Shown here: one piece after another, positions 1 through 8,612 of the stretch
Layout: every line of letters begins with the position of its first letter
Numbering within the stretch: the first letter of the stretch is position 1
Assembly: GCA_900550865.1 (NCBI GenBank)
Contig: URTM01000028.1
Coordinates: forward strand, 1-33,117
DNA from: an uncultured Dorea sp.
GTDB lineage: Bacteria > Bacillota > Clostridia > Lachnospirales > Lachnospiraceae
Reading direction: 5' to 3'
DNA: 33,117 nt
Position numbers and translations under genes: made by a program
The notes under the pieces: generated by a model
What the model saw: the letters and a program-made list of their open reading frames with translations, nothing else
What the model was told of the DNA's origin: nothing
Database searches by the model: none

Positions 1-231
1 TATTTTTAATTGTTTATTTTCTGTATATGAATATACATTAATTATTCCATGCTTACCATCGTTCTTTATTTCGTATACTAATACATCTATTTGCAAGAAT
101 CCCATTTGATATATTAGAAAACTTCTGTTTTTATCAGAATATCATAAACTATTCTTCACATCAATAACACTTTCCTTTTTCATAGCCTCAAAACACTTGC
201 ATACATTAGCAACGTGCATAGTCAGATGCAC
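1..231. other. AT-rich intergenic stretch without a recognisable gene
   Basis: This stretch lies beyond the rseP terminator. The longest minus-strand reading frame of note is 25 codons (142-219, beginning MHVANVCKCF), with no clear ribosome binding site and no family I recognise. It could be the tail of a decayed gene. The ispG and polC genes that often follow rseP in Firmicutes are not here. Confidence 0.5.
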
Positions 232-275
232 AAAAAATCGGAAAGATCTCATTTTTGATTTCTTTCCGATTTTTT
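232..275 (-). terminator. Intrinsic terminator after rseP
   Basis: A 14-bp stem (AAAAATCGGAAAGA paired with TCTTTCCGATTTTT) has A and T tracts on both flanks, so it can work in either direction. It closes the pyrH-to-rseP operon about 30 bases after the rseP stop codon. Confidence 0.85.
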
Positions 276-302
276 AATTATACATATAAAATAAATTTTC
301 TT

Positions 303-1340
303 CTATCCCCCAAAGAATATCCGATGCACATCATTAAACATCACAAACACCATAAGCGCCATCAACAGCACGATCCCTGCGAAATGTACATACCCTTCTT
401 TCTCCGGCGGCACACGTTTTCCTCTGATTGCTTCAATGATCAGAAATACCAGTCGTCCCCCATCCAGTGCCGGAAGCGGCAGCAAGTTCATCACGCCAAG
501 GTTTGCCGACAACAGAATTGCCAGATTCAGCATTTCCACAACGACAACAAACAAGCCATACGAACGGCTCTGCTTATAGGTTGTATCTACTGTACTGACG
601 ATTCCGACCGGTCCGGAAAGTTCATTCACTCCGATCTGTCCGGTCACTAACATCTTCAGACTGTCCAGTGTCGTACAGATCCAGAATTTCACTTCATAGC
701 CGCCATATTTGACCGCCGTCAGTGCATTGGCTTTGGTATAGCCGGAACTTCCGATTCCAAGTCTCTTATATCCCAGTTCTTTGTCCATCTTCGGAGTCAG
801 TGTAACGGTCTTTTCTTTTCCGTTTCTTAACACAGTGACAACCACATCTTCATTTGAGTGGAACTGATTATAAAAGCTGACTTCACGGAAAATGTGGATC
901 TTTTTATTCCCCATCTGCACGATCTCGTCACCTTTTTTTAAGCCCGCTTCCGCTGCCGGATATCCGGATTCCACTGCCCCGATTACCGGCTTATCGTAAC
1001 CAACCATTGCCGTTATGATCACAGCAAAGATAAATGCCAGGATAAAGTTGAACACCGGTCCTGCCGCTATGACGGAGATTCGCGCCCATACGGATTTGTT
1101 ATTAAAGTTATTCGGCGAATCATTCGCCTCTTCATCTTCCCCCATCGCACAGAATCCTCCGATCGGAAGGATTCGCACTGCGTATCTGGTCCCTTTATAT
1201 TCTTTTGAATAAATTGCCGGTCCCATTCCTATAGCAAACTCATCTACATCAATTCCATTTTTCTTCGCCAGTAAGAAATGTCCCAGCTCATGAAAAAATA
1301 TGATGAAGCTGAATAATAAGATTGCTAATATAATTCCCAA
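303..1340 (-). CDS. rseP: RseP family site-2 zinc metalloprotease
   Basis: A membrane-embedded zinc protease that cuts transmembrane substrates such as anti-sigma factors after a first cleavage outside the membrane. The HELGH zinc motif is at residues 17-21 inside the first membrane segment. A PDZ domain sits near residues 115-185 (around AAEAGLKKGDEIVQMG). The second active-site motif NLLPLPALDGG lies near the C-terminus between hydrophobic segments. The length, 345 residues, is normal. The start appears to be TTG: no in-frame ATG precedes the HELGH helix, and an AGGAGG site inside the last codons of dxr is suitably placed. It is the last gene of the pyrH-frr-uppS-cdsA-dxr-rseP operon, 8 bases after dxr, and is followed by a strong terminator. 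The family assignment is firm; its substrate in this organism is not known. Confidence 0.95.
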   Translation of the reverse strand: MGIILAILLFSFIIFFHELGHFLLAKKNGIDVDEFAIGMGPAIYSKEYKGTRYAVRILPIGGFCAMGEDEEANDSPNNFNNKSVWARISVIAAGPVFNFILAFIFAVIITAMVGYDKPVIGAVESGYPAAEAGLKKGDEIVQMGNKKIHIFREVSFYNQFHSNEDVVVTVLRNGKEKTVTLTPKMDKELGYKRLGIGSSGYTKANALTAVKYGGYEVKFWICTTLDSLKMLVTGQIGVNELSGPVGIVSTVDTTYKQSRSYGLFVVVVEMLNLAILLSANLGVMNLLPLPALDGGRLVFLIIEAIRGKRVPPEKEGYVHFAGIVLLMALMVFVMFNDVHRIFFGG

Positions 1341-1348
1341 ATTTCCAA

Positions 1349-2491
1349 TTACCTCCTGCTGTTGATTCTCTCATAGGTCGCTGCTTCTGTTTCCAGGATC
1401 TGTTCCAACGTTGGATTTTCAATATTTTTGTGTGCCTTCATACAGTCTTCGATGATCTCTGTGATCTCCAGATACTTGATCTCTCTGTTCAGGAACTGGC
1501 TGACTGCAAGTTCATTTGCCGCATTGAATACAGTCGGAAGGCTTCCGCCCTTTCTTCCTGCCTCGTATGCAAGTTCCAGCCCGTAGAAAGTATCTGTATC
1601 CGGCTTCTCGAATTCCAGTTTGCCCAGTGTCCAGAAATCTACTCTGTCGCCCGGAAGGAATCTTCTCTCCGGATAGTATAATGCATACTGGATCGGAAGC
1701 TTCATATCCGGTGTTCCAAGCTCTGCAATGATCGCACCGTCCACATACTCTACCATCGAGTGAATGATACTCTGCGGCTGTACCACAACCTGTACCTGAT
1801 CCACATCCACGTTAAATAACCACTTGGCCTCAATGACCTCAAGGCCCTTATTGACCATGGTCGATGAATCGATCGTGATCTTACGTCCCATTGACCAGTT
1901 TGGATGCTTCAATGCATCTTCCACTTTGATCTCCATCAGTTCTTCCGATTTCTTTCCGCGGAACGGGCCGCCGGATGCCGTCAGAAGGATCTTATGAAGT
2001 GCTCCGTGACTATTTCCCTGTAACGACTGGAAGATGGCACTGTGCTCACTGTCTACCGGAAGGATCGATACTCCCATCTCTTTTGCCAGCGGCATAATGA
2101 TATGTCCGGCTGTTACCAGTGTCTCTTTATTGGCAAGTGCAATGTCTTTTCCTGCCTTGATTGCCTCGATCGTCGGACGGATACCGATCATACCGACAAC
2201 CGCTGTTACCAGAATCTCTGTTCCGTTCATGGTTGCAACTTCCAGAAGTCCGTCCATGCCTGCAACGATCTTCGTATCCGTATCTGCGACATTCACACGT
2301 AATTCGTCTGCTTTTTCTTCCGACCATACGGCCACGATCTGCGGATGGAATTCCCGGATCTGTTCTTCCAGCATCTTAATATTACTTCCCGCTGCCAGTC
2401 CGAGTACTTCAATATCTCCATTCTCTCTTACCACTTCCAGCGTCTGTGTTCCGATCGAACCTGTCGAACCTAAAATTGCTATCTTTTTCAT
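1349..2491 (-). CDS. dxr: 1-deoxy-D-xylulose 5-phosphate reductoisomerase
   Basis: Catalyses the committed step of the MEP isoprenoid pathway: NADPH-dependent rearrangement and reduction of 1-deoxyxylulose 5-phosphate to methylerythritol 4-phosphate in the cytosol. The N-terminal nucleotide-binding motif GSTGSIG is at residues 8-14. The metal and substrate motif PVDSEHSAIFQ and the segment KHPNWSMGRKITIDSSTM are intact, and the length of 380 residues is standard. I chose the ATG at 2491, which has AGGAGG five bases upstream; a GTG two codons earlier overlaps the ribosome binding site. The gene lies between cdsA and rseP in the usual Firmicutes order, supplying precursors for the undecaprenyl chain made by the neighbouring uppS. 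Confidence 0.97.
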   Translation of the reverse strand: MKKIAILGSTGSIGTQTLEVVRENGDIEVLGLAAGSNIKMLEEQIREFHPQIVAVWSEEKADELRVNVADTDTKIVAGMDGLLEVATMNGTEILVTAVVGMIGIRPTIEAIKAGKDIALANKETLVTAGHIIMPLAKEMGVSILPVDSEHSAIFQSLQGNSHGALHKILLTASGGPFRGKKSEELMEIKVEDALKHPNWSMGRKITIDSSTMVNKGLEVIEAKWLFNVDVDQVQVVVQPQSIIHSMVEYVDGAIIAELGTPDMKLPIQYALYYPERRFLPGDRVDFWTLGKLEFEKPDTDTFYGLELAYEAGRKGGSLPTVFNAANELAVSQFLNREIKYLEITEIIEDCMKAHKNIENPTLEQILETEAATYERINSRR

Positions 2492-2500
2492 ACGCACCTC

Positions 2501-3307
2501 CTACAATCTTCCTGCAAGGAATGTTGCAAGATAATAAATGATCGGTGCGGTAAAAATAACACTGTCAAATCTGTCAAGGATTCCGCCATGTCCCGGAATC
2601 AGTTTTCCGTAATCTTTGATGTCATGATTACGTTTGATCGCAGATGCTGCCAGATCACCGATCTGTGAGATCATACCGCCGACTCCGCAGATGATCGCAT
2701 ACTGTCCCGGATTCACGCCTGCTCCCGTGATCTTATTTGCTGCAAATGCAAAGATTGCCCCGAGAAGCGCTGCTCCGACGATTCCACCGATTCCGCCTTC
2801 TACCGATTTCTTCGGGCTTAACTTCGGCGCCATCTTATGCTTTCCAAGAAGCATACCCGCACAGTACGCACAGGTATCGCATCCCCATGAGCTTAAGAAG
2901 ATGAGCCATACTGCCACTGCTCCGTCATCCAGCATTCTCGTCTGATATACATAGGATAACATCACTGCAACATAGAATACGCCAAAGAATACCGTCATCA
3001 CCTGTTCTGCTTTAAATGTCGGGAATGAAAATACATATACCGCCATCAATACAACCAGAAATGCAATCGTAAGAAATGTCACATACTGCATCTGTCCGGT
3101 ATATAAGATACCGTAATATACAACGGCTGCCAGATAACCGGTAAATCCTAATATCTTGTTCTGTACATCCACAACTTTATAAAGTTCCGACAATCCGATC
3201 AGACTGATCAGTGCCAGAAAACCGAACAGCAATCCGCCGCCGGTTCCAACTGTCGCAATCAGGATAATGACCAGAACAATTCCACTTAATAATCTTGTTT
3301 TAAACAT
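2501..3307 (-). CDS. cdsA: Phosphatidate cytidylyltransferase
   Basis: Makes CDP-diacylglycerol from phosphatidic acid and CTP in the membrane, the branch point for phospholipid synthesis. The protein is 268 residues, almost entirely hydrophobic helices, and ends with the CdsA signature: GDLAASAIKR followed by KDYGKLIPGHGGILDRFDS near residues 215-255. The start codon overlaps the end of uppS by 8 bases and the stop is 9 bases before the dxr start, so translation is probably coupled through the operon. Nothing in the sequence is unusual for the family. Confidence 0.96.
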   Translation of the reverse strand: MFKTRLLSGIVLVIILIATVGTGGGLLFGFLALISLIGLSELYKVVDVQNKILGFTGYLAAVVYYGILYTGQMQYVTFLTIAFLVVLMAVYVFSFPTFKAEQVMTVFFGVFYVAVMLSYVYQTRMLDDGAVAVWLIFLSSWGCDTCAYCAGMLLGKHKMAPKLSPKKSVEGGIGGIVGAALLGAIFAFAANKITGAGVNPGQYAIICGVGGMISQIGDLAASAIKRNHDIKDYGKLIPGHGGILDRFDSVIFTAPIIYYLATFLAGRL

Positions 3308-4022
3308 TCTGTTCTTCTTCCTCCTTCACACCGCCATATCGTCTGTCACGGTGATTATACTGTTCAATTGCCTTTTCCAGCTCTTCTTTGCTGAAATCCG
3401 GCCATGGAACATCTGTAAAATAAAACTCTGTATACGCCAGCTGCCATAACAGATAGTTGGAAAGTCTGAGTTCCCCGCTAGTACGGATCATCAGGTCAGG
3501 ATCCGGAATCCCCTTTGTATCCAGATACTGCTCAAATGTCTGTTCTTCAATCTCATCCGGATTCACCTTTCCGTCTACACAATCCTTTGCAAGCTTTCGG
3601 ATCGCACGGACCATCTCATCACGGCTTCCATAATTGATCGCGATCTGGAAATTCAGGCCTCCGTTATTCTTCGTTGCCTCTTCCAAATCCAGAATTCTCT
3701 TCTGAATATCTTCATCCAGTCTGGTGATATCGCCGATCACACGGACTTTCATATCATTCTTTGCTGCCGTCTTCAGACATGTCTTCATATAATTACGCAA
3801 GAGCTTCATCAGTGCATTCACTTCATCATCCGGACGATTCCAGTTCTCTGTTGAAAATGCATAGACAGTCAGGTACTTAATCCCCATTCTCCAGGCTTCT
3901 TCGCAGATACGCTCTACATTCTTACTGCCCTGTGCATGGCCGTAATTACGCGGCATTCCTTTCGCCTTCGCCCAGCGTCCGTTTCCATCCAATATGATTG
4001 CAACATGCTGCGGTACATTCAT
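3300..4022 (-). CDS. uppS: Isoprenyl transferase (undecaprenyl diphosphate synthase)
   Basis: A cis-prenyltransferase that condenses isopentenyl units onto farnesyl diphosphate to make the C55 carrier lipid for the cell wall. The catalytic motif ILDGNGRWAKAKG is at residues 10-22, with Asp12 binding the diphosphate. The downstream segments AFSTENWNRP, the NYGSRDE region and the C-terminal RTSGELRLSNYLLWQLAYTE are intact. The chosen ATG gives 240 residues, the normal size, with AGGAGG ten bases upstream; a longer frame reaching to 4076 has no supporting ribosome binding site. It follows frr after a 168-base gap containing a folded segment and overlaps cdsA. Confidence 0.96.
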   Translation of the reverse strand: MNVPQHVAIILDGNGRWAKAKGMPRNYGHAQGSKNVERICEEAWRMGIKYLTVYAFSTENWNRPDDEVNALMKLLRNYMKTCLKTAAKNDMKVRVIGDITRLDEDIQKRILDLEEATKNNGGLNFQIAINYGSRDEMVRAIRKLAKDCVDGKVNPDEIEEQTFEQYLDTKGIPDPDLMIRTSGELRLSNYLLWQLAYTEFYFTDVPWPDFSKEELEKAIEQYNHRDRRYGGVKEEEEQNV

Positions 4023-4115
4023 ATGATTTTTTCCTCCTAAATAATCAATCGTATTCCTGCATAACCGGAAATCCATATTTTTATTTTCCCGCCATGCATA
4101 CTTATGTATACAAGA

Positions 4116-4165
4116 ACAGAGGGGACAGTTTCCAGAGCCTCTGGATCTTATCCCCCTCCTGCTGT
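4116..4165 (-). terminator. Imperfect hairpin between frr and uppS (possible attenuator)
   Basis: Nested pairing: ACAG with CTGT outside, GGGGA with TCCCC in the middle and CCAGA with TCTGG around a three-base loop. There is no good U tract on the minus strand, so it may be a processing site or partial attenuator in the operon rather than a full terminator. Confidence 0.35.
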
Positions 4166-4190
4166 ATACTGCTTTTATCTCTTACAGGTC

Positions 4191-4742
4191 TTATACTGTC
4201 ATAACCTCTTTTGATTTTGCTTCTACTGCTTTATCTACTTCTTTTACATATTTGTCTGTCAGTTTCTGAAGATCATCTTCCATATCCTTCATTTCATCTT
4301 CTGACACGTCTGAACCTTTCAGCTTCTTAACTGAATCGATTCCGTCACGGCGGATGTTACGGATTGCAACTTTTGCAGCTTCTCCTTTTTTCTTAACATC
4401 TTTTACCAGTTCTTTTCTGCGGTCCTCTGTAAGTTCCGGGAAAAGAAGACGTACAGTTGTTCCGTCATTTGTCGGATTGATTCCAAGATCAGAAGTCATG
4501 ATTGCTTTCTCGATCTCTCTTACCATTTTTTTCTCCCATGGCTGGATCTGGATCATACGTGCTTCCGGCACAGATACGTTCGCTACCTGCTGGATCGGTG
4601 TCGGTGTTCCGTAATAATCTACCATAATTTTATTTAATACATTTGGATTCGCACGTCCTGCACGGATTGCAGAAAGTTCACTGTCCAGATTTCCGATTGT
4701 TTTCTGCATCTTATCTTCAAATGGTTTTAATCTTTCATTCAT
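4191..4742 (-). CDS. frr: Ribosome recycling factor
   Basis: Works with EF-G to split the post-termination ribosome. The protein is 183 residues, typical of RRF, with conserved segments LSAIRAGRANPNVL (near 29-42), VDYYGTPTPIQQ and the C-terminal helices ending EVDKAVEAKSKEV. The start was placed at the ATG preceded by AAAGGAG eight bases upstream; a longer reading frame of eight extra codons has no ribosome binding site. It follows pyrH by 77 bases, the usual pairing in bacteria. Confidence 0.97.
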   Translation of the reverse strand: MNERLKPFEDKMQKTIGNLDSELSAIRAGRANPNVLNKIMVDYYGTPTPIQQVANVSVPEARMIQIQPWEKKMVREIEKAIMTSDLGINPTNDGTTVRLLFPELTEDRRKELVKDVKKKGEAAKVAIRNIRRDGIDSVKKLKGSDVSEDEMKDMEDDLQKLTDKYVKEVDKAVEAKSKEVMTV

Positions 4743-4819
4743 AATATGTTCTCCTTTTATCTGCATTTTCTATTCTTTATTTTCAGACTCTGGGCTCTTA
4801 AAACAGCCTGTATCATCTC

Positions 4820-5515
4820 CTACACAGTCACTTTCGTTCCTGTGAATGTTCCCTTCATCGTCTCTACGATACTGTTCTCTTCGTTCAGTCCGAATACCAG
4901 CATCGGCATCTTATTTTCCAGGCACATGATAGAAGCGGTAAGGTCTACTGCCATCAGCTTCTTGTCAATGATCTCCTGAATTGAGATCTCATCATACTTC
5001 TTTGCTTCCGGGTTTACCTTCGGATCACTGTCATAGATTCCGTCAATTGCCTTTGCAAGTAACATCGCATCTGCTTCGATCTCGATTGCCTTCAGGACAG
5101 CACCTGTATCTGTTGAGAAATATGGATGTCCTGTTCCGCCTGCAAAGAAGATAACCTTTCCTTCATTCAGGGCTTTTACTGCTGCATCTTTTGAAAACAG
5201 TGTCGTAAATGCACCGCATACGAATGGTGTAAATACTTCTGTCTCCATTCCTGCATAACGGAAAATGTCAGATACATAGATACAGTTCATAACAGTTGCC
5301 AGCATTCCGATCTGGTCAGCTTTCACACGGTCGATCGTCTCACTGGTTCTTCCTCTCCAGAAGTTACCTCCGCCTGTTACGATCGCAACCTGTACCCCAT
5401 CATCTACAAGTTCTTTTACCTGCTTTGCTACACCCATGCAGGTAGCTTCGTCAAATCCTGTCTTTTTATCGCCTGCGAGAGCCTCCCCGCTGAGTTTTAA
5501 CAATACTCTTTTCAT
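4820..5515 (-). CDS. pyrH: Uridylate kinase (UMP kinase)
   Basis: Phosphorylates UMP to UDP in pyrimidine synthesis; members are hexamers of the amino-acid kinase fold. The N-terminal KRVLLKLSGEALAG (residues 2-15), the glycine-rich IVTGGGNFWRGR and the C-terminal substrate motif region LTASIMCLENKMPMLVF are all present. Length is 231 residues, typical. The ATG has AAGGAGT nearby. It is the first gene of the housekeeping operon, with an extended -10 promoter just upstream and the xpt terminator before it. Confidence 0.97.
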   Translation of the reverse strand: MKRVLLKLSGEALAGDKKTGFDEATCMGVAKQVKELVDDGVQVAIVTGGGNFWRGRTSETIDRVKADQIGMLATVMNCIYVSDIFRYAGMETEVFTPFVCGAFTTLFSKDAAVKALNEGKVIFFAGGTGHPYFSTDTGAVLKAIEIEADAMLLAKAIDGIYDSDPKVNPEAKKYDEISIQEIIDKKLMAVDLTASIMCLENKMPMLVFGLNEENSIVETMKGTFTGTKVTV

Positions 5516-5569
5516 AAGTTCTTACTCCTTACTATAAGTTCTCTTTATGCATTCACATACTTATCATAA

Positions 5570-5578
5570 AGTATAACA
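5570..5578 (-). promoter_or_regulatory. Extended -10 promoter for the pyrH operon
   Basis: On the minus strand TGTTATACT gives an extended -10 (TGN followed by TATACT), about 55 bases before the pyrH ATG. The -35 position falls in the T tract of the xpt terminator and is poor, which is common for extended -10 promoters. Confidence 0.5.
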
Positions 5579-5585
5579 TAGGAAT

Positions 5586-5620
5586 AAAAAAAAGGGAATA
5601 TGAAAGCCTCACATTCCCTT
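5586..5620 (-). terminator. Intrinsic terminator after xpt
   Basis: The stem AAGGGAAT paired with ATTCCCTT, extended inward by GTGA and TCAT, is followed on the minus strand by a run of eight T. It separates xpt from the pyrH operon. Confidence 0.88.
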
Positions 5621-5640
5621 AAAAATCCTTTGAATTTTAT

Positions 5641-6222
5641 CTATAAGTCGCGGAAAACCACTTCTCCTGTCTTTTCATCCATGCTTTCTACAATTGCCAG
5701 TGACTCCAGATGAATGCCTTTGGAACGGATGACATCTCCTCCGACCTGGAATCCCTTCTCGATCACAACTCCGGCTCCGACAAGCTCGGCTCCTGACTTT
5801 GTAACCAGTTCTGCAAGTCCCTCCAGAGCTTTTCCATTCGCAAGGAAATCATCGATCAGAAGTACCTTGTCGCCTTTTCCGAGAAATTCTTTGGAAACGA
5901 TAATATCATACACTCTTCCATGTGTGAACGATTCTACTTTTGTAGTGTACACATCTCCGGCAATGTTCTTTGTCTGTGTCTTCTTCGCAAATACAACAGG
6001 AACATCAAACACTTCTGCTGCAACGCATGCGATACCGATTCCAGAAGCTTCTATTGTAAGAATCTTTGTAATCTCCTCATCTGCAAATCTTCTCTTGAAC
6101 TCTTTTCCAATCTCCTGAAATAACTTTACATCCATCTGATGATTCAGAAAGCTGTCCACTTTTAAGACATTTCCTTCTTTTATCTTGCCATCCTTGCGGA
6201 TTCTGTCTTTTAATAACTGCAT
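5641..6222 (-). CDS. xpt: Xanthine phosphoribosyltransferase
   Basis: Salvages xanthine to XMP using PRPP. The PRPP-binding motif LLIDDFLANGKALEGL lies near residues 124-140, and the N-terminus MQLLKDRIRKDGKI and the segment IGIACVAAEVFDVPVVFAKK match the Xpt family. The length is 193 residues. I chose the ATG with GGAGG eight bases upstream; a GTG at 6237 overlaps that site. The gene is transcribed alone, between a clear promoter and a strong terminator. There is no purine riboswitch in the short leader, although such a switch is common for xpt in Bacillus. The adjacent molybdenum hydroxylase could produce xanthine or urate, but that link is inference. Confidence 0.93.
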   Translation of the reverse strand: MQLLKDRIRKDGKIKEGNVLKVDSFLNHQMDVKLFQEIGKEFKRRFADEEITKILTIEASGIGIACVAAEVFDVPVVFAKKTQTKNIAGDVYTTKVESFTHGRVYDIIVSKEFLGKGDKVLLIDDFLANGKALEGLAELVTKSGAELVGAGVVIEKGFQVGGDVIRSKGIHLESLAIVESMDEKTGEVVFRDL

Positions 6223-6261
6223 CTTAGCGGCCTCCACATATTTTTCTAAACGTTACCCCAT

Positions 6262-6296
6262 ATTGTAATGACTTTTCGTTCTGATTGCAAGTCATT
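6262..6296 (-). promoter_or_regulatory. xpt promoter with an overlapping inverted repeat (possible operator)
   Basis: On the minus strand, TTGCAA (6285-6290) and TACAAT (6262-6267) are separated by exactly 17 bases. An 8-bp perfect inverted repeat, AATGACTT and AAGTCATT (6267-6274 and 6289-6296), spans the -35 box and the spacer. This placement suggests binding of a dimeric repressor rather than an RNA switch, since the leader is only about 30 bases long. Confidence 0.6.
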
Positions 6297-6323
6297 TATC
6301 CATATATTTTTTTTATATATGAT

Positions 6324-8612
6324 CTATTTTATATCTTCCTTCTCAAAAACTCCCATTGCGATCTGCTCACTGGTAATCGGAAGTTCCTTAAACCAGATTC
6401 CTGTCGCATTGGCAATTGCATGTGCAAGTGCCGGTGCAGGAGTATTAATTACGATTTCTCCGATGGATTTCGCTCCGAACGGTCCCGTCGGCTCAAAACT
6501 ACTTTCAAATTCCACCTGGATGTTTCCCATATCTCTTCTGGATGGGATCTTATACTGCATGAAAGAATTATTCAACATGGTTCCTTTGTCATTATACTGG
6601 ATGTTCTCATAAAGCGTCATGCCTATTCCCTGTACCAGACCACCTTCGGTCTGTACTCTTGCAAGATTTGGATTCACTACTGTTCCGCAGTCCACAACTG
6701 CTTTATAATCCAATATCTCCACATGACCGGTCTCTTTATCCAGTTCAATTTCCACAGCTCCTGCCATGAATGGCGGCGGTGATGTTGGTGAACTGTTACT
6801 TTCTGTTGCTTCCAGTGCGCAGCCATTTCCACACATTGATTTTGTACCGATATCTATCAGTGATACAGACTTCTGTGCTTTCGACCATTCTACACGGTCA
6901 CTTGCAAATTCCAGTTCTTCCACCGGTGCATCCAGCATCCCCGATGCAATCTCAAGGATTCTGGCAATCAGCTTCTGACAGGCTTTTTCTACCGCTTTTC
7001 CTGTTACATATGTCGTACTTGACGCATAAGATCCCGAATCGTATGGAGACGAATCCGTATCTGCCCCCAGGACTTCTATATTTTCTACCGGGCAATCCAG
7101 GCATTCTGCCGCCATCTGTGCAAGGATCGTATCACATCCGGTACCCATATCTGCCGCTGCGATCATCAACGTATAGAATCCGTCATCATTCATCTTGATG
7201 GTTGCAGATCCGACATCGACGCCGGAAATTCCGGATCCCTGCATGGCCATTGCAATTCCCACACTTCTGACCTTGCCATTTCCCATATCTTTGTATGGAT
7301 ATTTATCTTTCCATCCGATCAGCTCTGCAGTCCGTTCAAGGCAACGGTCAAGCGCACAGCTCTTCGCCGTCTCACCGTAATATGCCGGCATCACATCGCC
7401 TTCTCTTACCATATTCTTAAGACGGATCTCCACCGGATCCATATGAAGTCTCTGCGCCATCTCATTTACTGCAGATTCCACCGCAAAGATTCCCTGTGTT
7501 GCTCCATATCCACGGTACGCTCCTGCTGCCATATGATTCGTATAGACAACATCATATGCAAAGCGGTGTGCTTCTGCCGAACTATATAAAGGAATGGATT
7601 TGTGTCCCGATAATCCGACGGTTGTCGGACCGTGATCTCCATATGCCCCTGTATTTGACAGTGTATACACATCAATTGCACGGATTTTTCCTTCTCTGGA
7701 TGCACCAAGACGTACATGAACCTCCATCTCATGTCTTGGAGACGATGCAATCTGTGATTCTTCTCTCGTAAAGATCATCTTCGAAGCTTTTCCCGTCTTC
7801 CATGTAACAAATGCCGGGAACAATTCCGCTACAACAGACTGTTTTGCCCCGAATCCGCCTCCGATTCTCGGTTTGCTGACACGAATCTTGGATTTCGGAA
7901 TTCCAAGCGCATTGGAAATGATACGTCTTACATGATATACAATCTGCGTAGAACTTAAGATGTTCAGTCTTCCGTAAGCATCCATAAAGCATGTCGTACG
8001 GAATGTCTCCATCATGGCCTGCTGTGCTGCTCTTACATGATAGGTCCCTTCCACAACTTCATCACAGTCAGCAAGTACCGCCTCTACATCCCCGTCTTCC
8101 GTGCTGTCGCATGCACATAAGTTCCGCTTATTATCTGCACCGACCTGGCAAAGTGCCTTCCAGTTATCTTCCGGATGTACCAGTACCTCATTATCTTTTG
8201 CTGTATGGAAATCCAGCACTGCCGGAAGTACCTCATACTCTACTTTCAGCATTTTAAGCGCCTTATCCACACATGCTTCGTTTTCTCCTGCTACAATTGC
8301 CACAGGATCTCCCACATATCTGACATGCTGGTCAAGTATCAGACGGTCATACGGACTGAGTTCGGGATACGTCTGTCCCGCTGTGGTAAATCTTTCATGC
8401 GGCACGTCTTCCCACGTGTAGATATCTTCGATTCCTGGCACTCTTTTTGCCACATCTGTCTTTACTGATTTTACGATTGCATTGGCATGCGGGCTTCTGA
8501 GTACCTTTACGATCAGACAGTCCTTTGGAGCAAGATCATCCATGAATACCGGTTTTCCTGTCACCAGTGCCATTGCGTCTTTTTTTCTTATCGGTTGTCC
8601 GACTGCTTTCAT
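6324..8612 (-). CDS. Xanthine dehydrogenase-family molybdenum hydroxylase, molybdopterin-binding subunit
   Basis: Large catalytic subunit of a three-protein molybdenum hydroxylase that hydroxylates an N-heterocycle or aldehyde with water as oxygen source. It is 762 residues, normal for the XdhA type. The molybdopterin contacts GGGFGAK, AAGAYRGYGATQG and the catalytic glutamate in FGAKSIGEIVIN near the C-terminus are present. The residue after GGGFGAK is Gln, where mammalian xanthine dehydrogenase has the purine-orienting Glu802; as I recall some bacterial XdhA proteins also have Gln, so substrate is uncertain. The start overlaps the 2Fe-2S gene by four bases (ATGA), showing coupling. The neighbour xpt makes a purine substrate plausible, but nicotinate or another heterocycle cannot be excluded. 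Maturation genes are not in the window. Confidence 0.9.
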   Translation of the reverse strand: MKAVGQPIRKKDAMALVTGKPVFMDDLAPKDCLIVKVLRSPHANAIVKSVKTDVAKRVPGIEDIYTWEDVPHERFTTAGQTYPELSPYDRLILDQHVRYVGDPVAIVAGENEACVDKALKMLKVEYEVLPAVLDFHTAKDNEVLVHPEDNWKALCQVGADNKRNLCACDSTEDGDVEAVLADCDEVVEGTYHVRAAQQAMMETFRTTCFMDAYGRLNILSSTQIVYHVRRIISNALGIPKSKIRVSKPRIGGGFGAKQSVVAELFPAFVTWKTGKASKMIFTREESQIASSPRHEMEVHVRLGASREGKIRAIDVYTLSNTGAYGDHGPTTVGLSGHKSIPLYSSAEAHRFAYDVVYTNHMAAGAYRGYGATQGIFAVESAVNEMAQRLHMDPVEIRLKNMVREGDVMPAYYGETAKSCALDRCLERTAELIGWKDKYPYKDMGNGKVRSVGIAMAMQGSGISGVDVGSATIKMNDDGFYTLMIAAADMGTGCDTILAQMAAECLDCPVENIEVLGADTDSSPYDSGSYASSTTYVTGKAVEKACQKLIARILEIASGMLDAPVEELEFASDRVEWSKAQKSVSLIDIGTKSMCGNGCALEATESNSSPTSPPPFMAGAVEIELDKETGHVEILDYKAVVDCGTVVNPNLARVQTEGGLVQGIGMTLYENIQYNDKGTMLNNSFMQYKIPSRRDMGNIQVEFESSFEPTGPFGAKSIGEIVINTPAPALAHAIANATGIWFKELPITSEQIAMGVFEKEDIK

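Noticed and set aside
142..219. Minus-strand frame of 25 codons after rseP
   Set aside because: No ribosome binding site, very short and no recognisable motif; listed only as part of the intergenic stretch.
6223..6323. Purine riboswitch in front of xpt
   Set aside because: The conserved aptamer bases are absent and the leader from the promoter is only about 30 bases.
6300..6325. AT-only hairpin (CATATATA with TATATATG) after the molybdopterin subunit
   Set aside because: Too weak and AT-rich to call a terminator with confidence; no GC pairs in the core.
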